Under the pieces are notes generated by a model that was given only the letters and a program-made list of their open reading frames with translations, ran no database searches and was not told the DNA's origin. A stretch of DNA of 64,000 nt from Flavobacterium nackdongense (GTDB taxonomy: Bacteria; Bacteroidota; Bacteroidia; Flavobacteriales; Flavobacteriaceae), in contig NZ_CP037933.1 of NCBI RefSeq assembly GCF_004355225.1, positions 2,542,001-2,606,000 on the forward strand, written 5' to 3'. Position numbers and translations under genes: made by a program. Of the stretch, positions 32,544 to 41,796 are shown piece by piece. Numbering within the stretch: position 1 is the first letter of the stretch; every line of letters starts with the position of its first letter.

Positions 32544-35393
32544 ATGATAAACTGTTTCCCATTGAAAACCAAGATATTTAAACGTACTTTTTTTATATTA
32601 TTTTTACTTTTTTTGGTAGCTTGTTCTACCAAGAAAGACACTTTTTTAGCTCGAAATTCACACGCTTTGAGCACCCGAGACAACATTTTGTACAACGGAC
32701 AAATGGCTTTAGACAAAGGTGTTGTAAGCATCAAAAGCAGCAACAAGGACAATTTTTGGAAGCGTTTGCCCATCGAAAGAATGCAAATTATAGACGATAA
32801 TTCGCCAGAAGGAACGCCCAAAAATCCCGATTTCGAAGCGGCCGAAGCCAAAGCTACCAAAGCCATTCAAAAACATTCGATGAATATTGATGGTCAAGAA
32901 AAAAACTATCAAATCGATGAAGCCTATTTGCTTTTAGGAAAAGCGCGCTATTATGACCAGCGTTTTTTTCCTGCGCTCGAAGCCTTCAATTACATTTTAT
33001 ACAAATATCCTACCAGCAGCAATATCAATTCTGCCAAAATCTGGCGCGAAAAAACCAATATGCGTTTAGGAAACGATGCTCAGGTGCTGAAAAACATTTC
33101 AAAACTCCTAAAAGAAAAAAAACTGAAATCCCAAGTTGTGGCTGATGCCAATGCACTTTTGGCGGAATCCTATTTGAATCTGGAGGAGAAAGACAGTGCT
33201 ATTGCAAAATTGAAAATTGCTGAAAAAAACACTAAAGTCAATGCTGAAAAAGCTCGTTATCGCTTTATTCTAGGGCAATTGTACCAAGAATTGGGCATTC
33301 GAGACACCGCTTTGAGTTATTATCAGGAGGTTATTGATTTGAATCGAAAAGTGGAAAGAGAATATATCATTCAGGCTTACGCCAAAAGAGCGCAGTTATT
33401 CGATTTTGATAATGGCGATGGTGATGCTTTTGTAGCACGGTACAACAAGCTCATTGCAGACCGCGAAAACAGACCTTTTAAGGATGTTTTGTATTATGAA
33501 ATGGGTGTTTTTTATGACAAATACAACGATCAAGAATTGGCCAAAGAATTTTACAATGCCTCTTTAAAATCGAAATCACCAGATAAATATCTAATTGCTT
33601 CAAATTACAGAAACCTGGGCAATATGTATTTCAAGAATACTGATTATTCTAAAGCGGCAAAGTATTATGACAGTACCTTAGTAAAATTAGAAGTCAAAAC
33701 CAGAGAACACATTCACATCACCAAAGTTCGAAAAGATTTAGACGAGGTTATCGGCTTGGAATTGATTGCAAAAACCAATGACAGTATACTGAACGTAGTG
33801 GCGATGACTGATGCTAATAGGGTAGCTTATTACGAAGATTATATCGGAAAATTAAAAAAATCTGATGAAGAAAAAAGACTATTAGCCGAAAAACAAAAAG
33901 AAATTCAGCAAAATATAGACCGTAACAATCTTTCCTCAAATGATGATCCGGATCCCGCTGGAGCGCAACAAGGAGGAAGGCCACCACAGAAAAAAGCGTT
34001 AGCTCCGCCAGCAACAACAGGACTTACGTCTAATACCGCCTCCGATGTGTTTTATTTTTACAATCCGGCAACAGTAGCTTACGGCAAGATAGAATTCAAG
34101 AAAAAGTTCGGAAATCGAGTAGTAGGAGGCAACTGGAGAGTTCCCACCAGAACTGATGGAGCTGCTGATGCAATTGCAGATGAGAATCCGACCGAAACAG
34201 AACCAGAAGTTGCTGCTGTCGAAACCCCTCAATACACCACTGCGTTTTACATTGGCATGTTGCCTAGTGCTCCGGCAGAAATCGAAAAGATTGCTAAGGA
34301 TCGGAATTTTGCCTATTATCAACTTGGGGTTATTTATAAAGAAAAATTCAAAGAATATGCGCTGGCCAGTGATAAATTGGAAAAATTATTGATTCAAAAT
34401 CCAGAAGAAAAATTGGTTTTACCTTCGATGTATAATTTGTATAAAATATATCAAATAACCGATGCTGCCAAGGCCGAAGAAATGAAAAATCGCATTTCGA
34501 GTCAGTATCCAGATTCGAGATATGCCCAAATCATCAACAACAAAAACCCAAGTACAGCCACCGAATCGGAAACGGCAGAAGCCGAATATGGGAAATGGTA
34601 TCAATTGTATCAGCAAGAGCAATTTGTATTGATTTTGGAGAAAATAGACGGGCTGATCATTCAATATTACGGCGATGAGATCATCCCCAAGTACGAATTA
34701 TTAAAGGCAAATACCATTGGAAAACTCAGAGGATTAGACCAATATAAAAAAGCAATGCAATTCGTCACCGACAATTATCCCTCAACCGAAGAAGGTAAGA
34801 ATGCAAAGGAAATTTTGACCGCTCAAATTCCATTATTGGAAAAAATGAATTTCACTACTAATGACACTAAAAATTGGAAATTGCTGTATAAAGTGGGCAA
34901 ACGAGAAGACAAAAACACCAAAGCATTAGAGGAAAAAATCAAAAAATTCATTGCGAATGAAAAAAACAACAGACTTTCAAGCAATTTTGATGTTTATACA
35001 GAAAAAGAAAATTTTATTGCAATACAAGGCATGCAATCAGAAGGGTACGCCAGCAGTATGGCCTCTATGCTCAAAGACGATAAAAAATATAAAATTACAG
35101 AGCCCGGCATCGTGATTTCGAACGATAATTATAAAGTAGTTCAAATCAAAAAGAATTTAGAAGCTTATTTGAACCCCAAAAAACAAGTGGCAGTGCCGGC
35201 GCAACCTGCAGCATCACAGCCCGTAGCACCACAGCCTGTTGTGCCGCAAACAGCAGTAGATATTAATAGTCCAGATGATGAACCCAAACCTACAGCTCCT
35301 CCGGTAAGCAAAGCCGCTAGAACCAAACCGCCGGGAGCGACTCCTAAAATGGGGGAAAATGATGTTCCAAAGACGAGTTCAACTCCAAAATAG
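32544..35393 (+). CDS. sprE: Gliding motility / type IX secretion lipoprotein SprE (PorW)
   Basis: A 949-residue lipoprotein of the type IX secretion system, needed for secretion of gliding adhesins in Flavobacteria. The N terminus has a lipobox (FLLFLVACSTKKD; Cys about residue 27). Multiple TPR-like repeats follow (DEAYLLLGKARYYDQRFF, AYAKRAQLFDF, NLGNMYFKNTDYSKAAKYYD), then a low-complexity linker and second TPR block (YQLGVIYKEKFKEYALAS), ending in a proline-rich tail (about residues 880-949). It is somewhat longer than the F. johnsoniae protein as I recall it, mostly in the linker and tail. It precedes a bactofilin gene by 6 bp. Confidence 0.85.
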   Translation: MINCFPLKTKIFKRTFFILFLLFLVACSTKKDTFLARNSHALSTRDNILYNGQMALDKGVVSIKSSNKDNFWKRLPIERMQIIDDNSPEGTPKNPDFEAAEAKATKAIQKHSMNIDGQEKNYQIDEAYLLLGKARYYDQRFFPALEAFNYILYKYPTSSNINSAKIWREKTNMRLGNDAQVLKNISKLLKEKKLKSQVVADANALLAESYLNLEEKDSAIAKLKIAEKNTKVNAEKARYRFILGQLYQELGIRDTALSYYQEVIDLNRKVEREYIIQAYAKRAQLFDFDNGDGDAFVARYNKLIADRENRPFKDVLYYEMGVFYDKYNDQELAKEFYNASLKSKSPDKYLIASNYRNLGNMYFKNTDYSKAAKYYDSTLVKLEVKTREHIHITKVRKDLDEVIGLELIAKTNDSILNVVAMTDANRVAYYEDYIGKLKKSDEEKRLLAEKQKEIQQNIDRNNLSSNDDPDPAGAQQGGRPPQKKALAPPATTGLTSNTASDVFYFYNPATVAYGKIEFKKKFGNRVVGGNWRVPTRTDGAADAIADENPTETEPEVAAVETPQYTTAFYIGMLPSAPAEIEKIAKDRNFAYYQLGVIYKEKFKEYALASDKLEKLLIQNPEEKLVLPSMYNLYKIYQITDAAKAEEMKNRISSQYPDSRYAQIINNKNPSTATESETAEAEYGKWYQLYQQEQFVLILEKIDGLIIQYYGDEIIPKYELLKANTIGKLRGLDQYKKAMQFVTDNYPSTEEGKNAKEILTAQIPLLEKMNFTTNDTKNWKLLYKVGKREDKNTKALEEKIKKFIANEKNNRLSSNFDVYTEKENFIAIQGMQSEGYASSMASMLKDDKKYKITEPGIVISNDNYKVVQIKKNLEAYLNPKKQVAVPAQPAASQPVAPQPVVPQTAVDINSPDDEPKPTAPPVSKAARTKPPGATPKMGENDVPKTSSTPK

Positions 35394-35399
35394 ATTGTT

Positions 35400-35810
35400 A
35401 TGTTTGAAAAAAAGACCAAATCGTATACAGAACTATTGGGAAAAACCAATAGAATTGTTGAAGGCACCATCATCAATGGCGATATTATTTCGAATGCCGA
35501 TTTTAGATTGGATGGCGAATTGAAAGGGAATTTTCAGACGAAAGGGAAAATAGTTATTGGCCCAGCAGGCAGTGTTATCGGTGATATAATTTGCAAAAAT
35601 GCCGATATTGAAGGAAAGTTTAAAGGCAAAATACAAGTGTTAGAAATTTTGAATGTAAAAAACAAAGCCAAAATCTACGGTGACGTTATTTGTGGAAAAT
35701 TATCAGTAGAACCCGGTGCCGATTTTAGTGCTTCTTGTACGATGAAAACCAATTCGAAAAACACCATTGCAAATGATGGACAACAAAAACCAGAAGAAAC
35801 AAACCAATAA
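35400..35810 (+). CDS. Bactofilin (polymer-forming cytoskeletal protein)
   Basis: A 136-residue protein with the bactofilin beta-helix: regular turns VEGTIINGDIISNADFRLDG, ELKGNFQTKGKIVIGP and GSVIGDIICKNADIEGKFKG, each carrying conserved glycine and hydrophobic positions. Bactofilins polymerise on the inner face of the membrane and organise cell-wall or secretion machinery. It begins 6 bp after sprE, and its last 35 bp overlap the atpZ gene in another frame. The location suggests shared transcription with sprE and perhaps read-through into the ATP synthase operon. Confidence 0.92.
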   Translation: MFEKKTKSYTELLGKTNRIVEGTIINGDIISNADFRLDGELKGNFQTKGKIVIGPAGSVIGDIICKNADIEGKFKGKIQVLEILNVKNKAKIYGDVICGKLSVEPGADFSASCTMKTNSKNTIANDGQQKPEETNQ

Positions 35811-36006
35811 TAAATGGTTGGCTCTTATCAATATTCCGATACAAATGGGAGCAATCATTTTTTTGTTTGCCTATTTTGGAAATAAACTGGATGAAAAGTA
35901 TCCCAATCCCCACAATATATTTGTCAAAATCCTAACCTTGGCGGGTGTTGCCATTGCTTTTTATAACATCAATAGGCAATTGAAAGAAATTAATAAATCT
36001 TCTTAA
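35776..36006 (+). CDS. AtpZ/AtpI family ATP synthase accessory protein
   Basis: A 76-residue membrane protein with two transmembrane helices (LINIPIQMGAIIFLFAYFG and IFVKILTLAGVAIAFYNIN) joined by a KLDEKYPNPH hairpin. AtpZ/AtpI proteins assist c-ring assembly or Mg2+ supply for F-type ATP synthase. The start is placed at the second of two adjacent ATGs (35773 or 35776); both lie inside the bactofilin gene. It opens the ATP synthase gene cluster. The short basic tail (RQLKEINKSS) is cytoplasmic. Confidence 0.85.
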   Translation: MDNKNQKKQTNNKWLALINIPIQMGAIIFLFAYFGNKLDEKYPNPHNIFVKILTLAGVAIAFYNINRQLKEINKSS

Positions 36007-36010
36007 TCAA

Positions 36011-36409
36011 ATGAGTTTTAAAAGTTATCGGCCAATTCTTGAAATAGTTTTAAGTGCTATTTTAGTTTTTTTTGCACACAAACTCTTTTTTTTCTTCAAC
36101 ATAAACAATCCAAAACTACAAGGTTTTCGTTTTCCAATAGAGGTCATTTATGGGTTTTTCTTTTCTTGTGCCCTAATTTTAATGTTGATTCTAATTAAGG
36201 TAAAAGAAAAAAACATTGACAATGTCGGCTACACCTTTCTATTGGTGACCTGCGTAAAAATGGGACTTTCGTATCTTCTTTTATCGCCCATTTTGAATTC
36301 AGCAAATGAGAACCTCAGGTATGAAAAAATTAATTTTTTTATCATTTTCGCAGTATTTCTGGCTCTAGAGACGATGGTAACCATCAGAATGTTAAATACT
36401 AAGCGCTAA
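36011..36409 (+). CDS. DUF6168-type membrane protein in the ATP synthase cluster
   Basis: A 132-residue protein with four hydrophobic helices. It occupies the position where other bacteria carry a second AtpI/AtpR-like protein; I recall the Flavobacteria family as DUF6168. Segments include RPILEIVLSAILVFFAHKLF and VEVIYGFFF-like FPIEVIYGFFFSCALIL. It starts 4 bp after atpZ, and is followed by the promoter at 36477. A role in synthase assembly is inferred from context only. Confidence 0.7.
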   Translation: MSFKSYRPILEIVLSAILVFFAHKLFFFFNINNPKLQGFRFPIEVIYGFFFSCALILMLILIKVKEKNIDNVGYTFLLVTCVKMGLSYLLLSPILNSANENLRYEKINFFIIFAVFLALETMVTIRMLNTKR

Positions 36410-36476
36410 AATACCATCAAAAAGACAAAAGCGTCATTTTTTTTATTTAATGTTTTTAACATGTAAATTTAAAATG

Positions 36477-36484
36477 TACCTTTG
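36477..36484 (+). promoter_or_regulatory. -7 element of the atpB operon
   Basis: TACCTTTG matches TAnnTTTG, 42 bp upstream of the atpB ATG. It indicates that atpB onward can be transcribed independently of atpZ. Confidence 0.6.
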
Positions 36485-36525
36485 CACCCAATTTCGGAAA
36501 CTAAAAATTAAGTTAATAAGCAGTT

Positions 36526-37665
36526 ATGGTGATTTCAAACAAACCACTTCAATTTATAATAGCGATTTTAATAGCCTGTCTACCCGTAGTTGGTTTTGCC
36601 AATGATCCTGCTGAAGGCAAACCAGTACCTACTGAAACAACGGTGGTTGCTCAAGAAGCAGCACCAGAAGCAGAAGGCGAAACATCAGAAATTAAAAAAC
36701 AAATCAAAGAAGTTATTGATCATCACGTTCTAGACGGTCACGACTTTTCGATTTCTGCAAACGCAGCAACCGGAGAACATTATGGTTTTCCTTTGCCAAT
36801 CATTCTTTGGGACAATGGCGTTCACATTTTTTCTTCTGCAAAATTTCACCACGGTGAAGCTGTAGCAGAAAGCAATGGAAACTATTACGTTTTACACCAC
36901 GAAAAAATATACAAAACCGATGCAGCCGGAACTTTAACCGAAGAGCACGGACATCCAACAAATGCACAACCGATAGACCTTTCTATTACAAAAGGAGTGT
37001 TGACTATAATGGTTGTGGCGATGATTATGTTTTTACTATTTACCAGTTTGGCAAAATCATTTGCTAAAAATGGTGGAATTTCTGCAGGAGCTGGGCGTTT
37101 TTTCGAACCTATCGTTTTGTACATCCGTGACGAAATCGCGATTCCAAACATTGGCGAAAAGCATTATAAAAAATATATGAGTTATTTGTTGACCATCTTT
37201 TTCTTTGTATGGTTCTTGAATATCTTTGGTTTGACTCCGCTAGGAATCAACGTTACAGGAAATATCGCAGCAACTTTCGGATTGGCGATTATCACTTTTA
37301 TCATTACTACATTAACAGCAAATAAAAATTATTGGGGACACATTTTCTGGATGCCAGGTGTACCAACTCCAATGAAAATTATTTTGGCACCAATAGAATT
37401 ATTGGGTGTGTTCATCAAACCATTTGCATTGATGATTCGTTTGTACGCGAACATTTTTGCAGGTCACGTCGTATTGATGAGTTTGATAGGATTGATATTT
37501 ATTTTCAAAAGTTGGTTAGGCAGTAGCTTGTCATTTATGTTGTCATTTGCTATTTCTATCATCGAAATTTTGGTTGCCTTGTTGCAAGCGTATATTTTCA
37601 CCATGCTTTCTGCTTTGTACTTCGGTTCAGCAGTAGAGGAGCATCATCACGAAGAAGCGCACTAG
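36526..37665 (+). CDS. atpB: ATP synthase F0 subunit a
   Basis: A 379-residue integral membrane subunit forming the proton half-channels next to the c-ring. Like other Bacteroidota proteins it has a long N-terminal extension with signal peptide (LQFIIAILIACLPVVGFA) and an acidic then His-rich periplasmic segment before the membrane domain. The essential arginine is in the MIRLYANIFAGHVVL helix. A His-rich tail (EEHHHEEAH) ends the protein. It is first in the main operon; atpE follows after 114 bp of repeat-like sequence. Confidence 0.95.
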   Translation: MVISNKPLQFIIAILIACLPVVGFANDPAEGKPVPTETTVVAQEAAPEAEGETSEIKKQIKEVIDHHVLDGHDFSISANAATGEHYGFPLPIILWDNGVHIFSSAKFHHGEAVAESNGNYYVLHHEKIYKTDAAGTLTEEHGHPTNAQPIDLSITKGVLTIMVVAMIMFLLFTSLAKSFAKNGGISAGAGRFFEPIVLYIRDEIAIPNIGEKHYKKYMSYLLTIFFFVWFLNIFGLTPLGINVTGNIAATFGLAIITFIITTLTANKNYWGHIFWMPGVPTPMKIILAPIELLGVFIKPFALMIRLYANIFAGHVVLMSLIGLIFIFKSWLGSSLSFMLSFAISIIEILVALLQAYIFTMLSALYFGSAVEEHHHEEAH

Positions 37666-37676
37666 ATTGCAGATTT

Positions 37677-37750
37677 ATGATTTAAGATTTTTGAGCGCAG
37701 ATGTCGCCTTCTGAAATCTAAAATCGTTATTCTTCAATCTAAAATCATTT
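37677..37750. repeat. AATCTAAAATC-type repeats between atpB and atpE
   Basis: AAATCTAAAATC (37714-37725) and CAATCTAAAATC (37735-37746) are direct repeats, and GATTTAAGATTTTT (37679-37692) is a rough inverse. They could fold into a transcript hairpin that influences the high atpE expression; no terminator T-run is present. Confidence 0.5.
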
Positions 37751-37779
37751 TGAATGTTTAATTTTTAATACATATTTTT

Positions 37780-37971
37780 ATGGAAATTCCTAAAATCGTT
37801 GGAGCAGGATTAGTAGTTATTGGAGCAGGTATTGGTATTGGTAGAATCGGTGGTTCTGCAATGGATGCTATCGCTCGTCAACCAGAAGCTACTGGAAAAA
37901 TTCAAACAGCTATGCTTATCGCAGCTGCGCTTATTGAAGGTATTGGATTTGCAGCTTTATTCGCTGTATAA
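37780..37971 (+). CDS. atpE: ATP synthase F0 subunit c
   Basis: A 63-residue c-ring subunit with two membrane helices and a polar loop (ARQPE). The first helix has the glycine-rich GAGIGIGRIGGSAM pattern for tight packing. The proton-carrying carboxylate is E53 in ALIEGIGF. The residues that mark sodium-binding rings are not evident, so a proton-driven synthase is likely. Length is short but normal for Bacteroidota, which lack the long N-terminal region seen elsewhere. Confidence 0.95.
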   Translation: MEIPKIVGAGLVVIGAGIGIGRIGGSAMDAIARQPEATGKIQTAMLIAAALIEGIGFAALFAV

Positions 37972-38054
37972 TGCTGAAAAACAAAAAGCTGTAACGGTTG
38001 GTTGCAGCTTTTGTTTCAAAAATTAAATTAAAAGATTACAATTAAAGACATACT

Positions 38055-38555
38055 ATGGAAAAATTAGTAAATGATTTCTCGTTTGGTTTATTTATTTGGC
38101 AAACAATAATATTTGTAGGCTTGGTTTTGCTATTGAAAAAATTTGCTTGGAAACCAATTTTAGACGCCGTTAACGAAAGAGAAGCGGGAATCAAAAACGC
38201 TTTACTTTCTGCTGATAACGCTAGAAAAGAAATGCAAAATTTGCAAGCAGATAACCAACGTATTTTGCAAGAAGCAAGATTAGAGCGTGATGCTATGCTG
38301 AAAGATGCTCGTGAAATCAAAGAAAAAATGGTAGCCGACGCTAAAAACGAAGCACAAGTTCAAGGTCAGAAAATGATCGAACAAGCTAAAGCGGCTATCG
38401 AAAGTGAAAAAAACACTGCTATGGCCGAATTGAAACTGCAAGTTTCGACTTTATCTATAGAAATTGCTGAAAAATTATTACAAGAAGAATTATCTAACAA
38501 AGCTACTCAAGTAAAATTAGTAGAAAAAATGTTAGGCGACTCAAAATTAAGCTAA
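38055..38555 (+). CDS. atpF: ATP synthase F0 subunit b
   Basis: A 166-residue peripheral stalk subunit. One membrane helix (LFIWQTIIFVGLVLLLKKF) is followed by a long charged coiled coil (about residues 40-140; NLQADNQRILQEARLERDA and similar) that reaches F1. Length and layout match the family. The stop is separated by one base from the atpH start, so translation is coupled. Confidence 0.95.
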   Translation: MEKLVNDFSFGLFIWQTIIFVGLVLLLKKFAWKPILDAVNEREAGIKNALLSADNARKEMQNLQADNQRILQEARLERDAMLKDAREIKEKMVADAKNEAQVQGQKMIEQAKAAIESEKNTAMAELKLQVSTLSIEIAEKLLQEELSNKATQVKLVEKMLGDSKLS

Positions 38556-38556
38556 T

Positions 38557-39093
38557 ATGTCAGGTACAAGAGCAGCAATTCGTTACGCAAAAGCCATTCT
38601 GGAAATCGCAGACTCCAAAAAAGTAGCTTCTCAAGTGAGTGCCGATATGGCATTGATTTCATCTACCATTCATACCAATGCGGAATTGAATACTTTTATT
38701 CAAAGCCCAACGATCAATGTAGATCAAAAAGAAAGCGCCCTTTTGGAAATTTTTGCCAATGCTAATGCGGTAACCAAAAGTCTTTTCCGTTTAGTAAAAG
38801 AAAACAAAAGATTTGAAATTCTAGATGCCGTTGCACTAGAATACAACAAATTGTTCGATATAATGAATGGAGTTGAAGTAGCAAAAGTTACTACAGCCAT
38901 CGCTATGGACGCTGCATTAGAAGCAAAGGTTTTGGCTAAAATTGCCACCATTTCTTCAAGCAAAAAAATTACGATTGAAAATAGTGTAGATCCTGCTATT
39001 ATTGGAGGATTTATTTTAAAAATAGGCGACAAGCAATACAATGCTTCCATCGCAGAGAGATTACAAGTATTAAAGAGAGAATTAAGTAACTAG
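38557..39093 (+). CDS. atpH: ATP synthase F1 subunit delta
   Basis: A 178-residue stalk protein linking F1 alpha to subunit b. It begins SGTRAAIRYAKAILEIAD, the standard N-terminal helix, and ends with the conserved DPAIIGGFILKIGDKQYNAS strand and helix. It directly follows atpF and precedes atpA by 16 bp. Confidence 0.95.
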   Translation: MSGTRAAIRYAKAILEIADSKKVASQVSADMALISSTIHTNAELNTFIQSPTINVDQKESALLEIFANANAVTKSLFRLVKENKRFEILDAVALEYNKLFDIMNGVEVAKVTTAIAMDAALEAKVLAKIATISSSKKITIENSVDPAIIGGFILKIGDKQYNASIAERLQVLKRELSN

Positions 39094-39109
39094 TTATTTA
39101 TAAATAATT

Positions 39110-40687
39110 ATGGCGGAAATTAAACCTGCTGAAATTTCAGCAATATTAAGAAAGCAAGTAGAAGGTTTTGAATCTGGTGCTACACTAGAAGAAGTGGGTA
39201 CAGTGCTTCAAGTTGGAGACGGTATTGCTCTTATTTATGGGCTTTCAAATGTTCAATACGGTGAGCTTGTAGAATTTGACAATGGTCTTGAAGCTATTGT
39301 ATTGAATTTGGAAGAAGACAATGTGGGTGTGGTACTTTTAGGACCATCAACAGGAATCAAAGAAGGTTCAACTGTAAAAAGAACACAACGTATCGCCTCT
39401 CTTAAAACAGGAGAAGGAATTGTAGGTCGTGTAGTAAACACTTTGGGCCAACCAATTGATGGTAAAGGACCAATTACAGGTGAATTATTCGAAATGCCGT
39501 TAGAAAGAAAAGCGCCTGGAGTTATCTTCCGTCAGCCAGTTACCGAGCCATTGCAAACAGGTATCAAAGCAGTAGATGCAATGATCCCGGTAGGTCGTGG
39601 ACAACGTGAGCTAGTTATTGGTGACCGTCAAACAGGTAAATCAACTGTTTGTATCGATACTATCTTGAATCAAAAAGAATTTTACGATGCAGGAAAACCT
39701 GTATTTTGTATCTATGTTGCAATTGGACAAAAAGCGTCAACTGTAGCAGGAATCGCAAAAATGTTGGAAGAAAAAGGTGCAATGGCTTATACAGTAATTG
39801 TAGCTGCCAATGCTTCTGACCCAGCGCCAATGCAAGTATATGCTCCTATGGCAGGTGCTGCAATTGGAGAATATTTTAGAGATTCAGGTCGTCCGGCTTT
39901 GATTGTTTATGACGATTTGTCTAAACAAGCCGTGGCTTACCGTGAGGTTTCTCTTTTGTTGAGAAGACCACCGGGACGTGAGGCTTATCCTGGAGACGTT
40001 TTCTACTTGCACTCTCGTTTATTGGAAAGAGCTTGTAAAGTAATTGCCGATGACAGTATCGCAAAAGATATGAACGATTTACCAGATTCATTAAAAGGTA
40101 TCGTAAAAGGGGGTGGTTCATTGACCGCTTTACCAATTATCGAAACTCAAGCTGGTGACGTTTCTGCTTATATCCCAACTAACGTAATTTCGATCACTGA
40201 TGGTCAGATTTTCTTGGATGGAGATTTGTTTAACTCAGGGGTTCGTCCAGCGATCAACGTAGGTATTTCGGTATCACGTGTTGGAGGTAACGCTCAGATA
40301 AAATCAATGAAAAAAGTAGCTGGTACTTTAAAATTAGACCAAGCACAATTCCGTGAATTGGAAGCGTTTGCTAAATTTGGTTCTGATTTGGATGCTGTTA
40401 CTTTGAACGTAATCGAAAAAGGAAAAAGAAACGTAGAGATTTTGAAACAAAATCTAAACGACCCTTATACTGTTGAAAACCAAACTGCCATTATCTATGC
40501 AGGTTCTAAAAACTTGTTGCGTAATGTTCCTGTAAACAAAGTAAAAGAATTCGAAAAAGATTATTTAGAATACTTGAACAACAAGCACAGAGACACACTT
40601 GATGCTTTGAAAGCAGGTAAACTGACTGACGAAATTACAGATGTATTGGAAGCAGCAGCTAAAGAAATTTCAGCGAAATACAACTAA
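39110..40687 (+). CDS. atpA: ATP synthase F1 subunit alpha
   Basis: A 525-residue non-catalytic nucleotide-binding subunit. The P-loop GDRQTGKST is at about residues 172-180, with [12 protein letters not shown] before it and [14 protein letters not shown] and [16 protein letters not shown] after it; the arginine-finger region [16 protein letters not shown] is intact. Codon use is visibly more adapted than in the surrounding accessory genes. A 90-bp structured gap separates it from atpG. Confidence 0.97.
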   Translation: MAEIKPAEISAILRKQVEGFESGATLEEVGTVLQVGDGIALIYGLSNVQYGELVEFDNGLEAIVLNLEEDNVGVVLLGPSTGIKEGSTVKRTQRIASLKTGEGIVGRVVNTLGQPIDGKGPITGELFEMPLERKAPGVIFRQPVTEPLQTGIKAVDAMIPVGRGQRELVIGDRQTGKSTVCIDTILNQKEFYDAGKPVFCIYVAIGQKASTVAGIAKMLEEKGAMAYTVIVAANASDPAPMQVYAPMAGAAIGEYFRDSGRPALIVYDDLSKQAVAYREVSLLLRRPPGREAYPGDVFYLHSRLLERACKVIADDSIAKDMNDLPDSLKGIVKGGGSLTALPIIETQAGDVSAYIPTNVISITDGQIFLDGDLFNSGVRPAINVGISVSRVGGNAQIKSMKKVAGTLKLDQAQFRELEAFAKFGSDLDAVTLNVIEKGKRNVEILKQNLNDPYTVENQTAIIYAGSKNLLRNVPVNKVKEFEKDYLEYLNNKHRDTLDALKAGKLTDEITDVLEAAAKEISAKYN

Positions 40688-40691
40688 GAAA

Positions 40692-40766
40692 TGTATATTG
40701 TATAATGTAAATTGTATCAAAAGAGACTGTTTACATTATACATTTTACAATTTTTTACAATATACA
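40692..40766. repeat. Nested inverted repeats between atpA and atpG
   Basis: TGTATAATGTAAA (40699-40711) pairs perfectly with 40730-40742, and TGTATATTGTA (40692-40702) pairs perfectly with 40756-40766; the two stems overlap at 40699-40702 so they compete or form a branched fold. It may affect transcript processing between alpha and gamma genes. Confidence 0.7.
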
Positions 40767-40777
40767 ATTTATAAAAA

Positions 40778-41638
40778 ATGGCAAATTTAAAGGAAATCCG
40801 TAATAGAATTACTTCCATCTCATCAACAATGCAGATTACTGCTGCGATGAAAATGGTTTCTGCAGCAAAGTTGAAGAAGGCACAAGATGCCATCACAGCG
40901 ATGCGCCCTTATGCCGAAAAATTAACGGAATTATTACAAAATCTTTCTGCTTCACTTGACGGTGATGTTGGAGGAGAATTCACAACACAACGTGAAGTAA
41001 AAAAAGTATTAATTGTTGCTATTACTTCCAACAGAGGATTATGTGGTGCTTTCAATACCAACGTAATTAAAGAAGCCAAAAACCGAGCTGACTATTATGC
41101 TGGAAAGCAAGTTGATGTTTTTGCTATTGGTAAAAAAGGAAATGATATTTTATCGAAAACCTTAACAGTTGTAGACAATCAAAGTCAAGTTTTCGATCAT
41201 TTAACCTTCGAAAATGTTACTGTAATTGCTGAGACATTAACTCAAAAATTTGTTTCCGGTGAGTATGACAAAATCGAATTGGTGTACAATCAATTTAAAA
41301 ATGCCGCAACTCAAATCGTTCAGGTAGAACAGTTTTTGCCTTTGGCAGCGGTTAAATCTGATGCTCCAGTATCTTCAGGGGATTATATTTTCGAACCTGC
41401 AAAAGACGAAATTGTTTTGACTTTGATACCAAAAGCGCTAAAAACACAATTATACAAAGGAATTCGTGATTCATTTGCCTCTGAGCACGGAGCGCGTATG
41501 ACGGCAATGCACAAAGCAACAGACAACGCCACCGAATTGAGAGATCAATTGAAATTAACATATAACAAAGCACGTCAAGCTGCTATTACTAACGAAATCT
41601 TAGAGATTGTTGGTGGAGCGGAAGCTTTGAAGGGATAA
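40778..41638 (+). CDS. atpG: ATP synthase F1 subunit gamma
   Basis: A 286-residue rotor shaft. The N-terminal helix ANLKEIRNRITSISSTMQIT and the C-terminal [20 protein letters not shown] pair to form the antiparallel coiled coil; the middle has ITSNRGLCGAFNTNV. The catalytic beta (atpD) and epsilon (atpC) genes are absent here, as is usual in Bacteroidota where they lie elsewhere. The last ~208 bp have a near-identical broken copy at 48611-48846, suggesting that this 3' end was brought in with the downstream operon. Confidence 0.97.
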   Translation: MANLKEIRNRITSISSTMQITAAMKMVSAAKLKKAQDAITAMRPYAEKLTELLQNLSASLDGDVGGEFTTQREVKKVLIVAITSNRGLCGAFNTNVIKEAKNRADYYAGKQVDVFAIGKKGNDILSKTLTVVDNQSQVFDHLTFENVTVIAETLTQKFVSGEYDKIELVYNQFKNAATQIVQVEQFLPLAAVKSDAPVSSGDYIFEPAKDEIVLTLIPKALKTQLYKGIRDSFASEHGARMTAMHKATDNATELRDQLKLTYNKARQAAITNEILEIVGGAEALKG

Positions 41639-41654
41639 ATAAATAATTCTTATA

Positions 41655-41687
41655 AAAAAAGAGGCAACGAAAGTTGCCTCTTTTTTT
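41655..41687 (+). terminator. Intrinsic terminator after atpG
   Basis: A 12-13 bp stem (AGAGGCAAC gaaa GTTGCCTCT with A/T extension) followed by a long T-run. It isolates the ATP synthase operon from the six-gene operon. Confidence 0.9.
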
Positions 41688-41796
41688 TATTTTAAAAACA
41701 CTATTTTGTAAAATATATTTTATATTTTTATTCATTAATAGTAACTATTTATTAATTAACTCGTATAATTGTAGTAAACCAAATACAAACAGAATA

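Noticed and set aside
36526..41638. Loss of atpD and atpC as a damaged ATP synthase operon
   Set aside because: In Bacteroidota the beta and epsilon genes usually lie elsewhere in the chromosome, so their absence here is normal.
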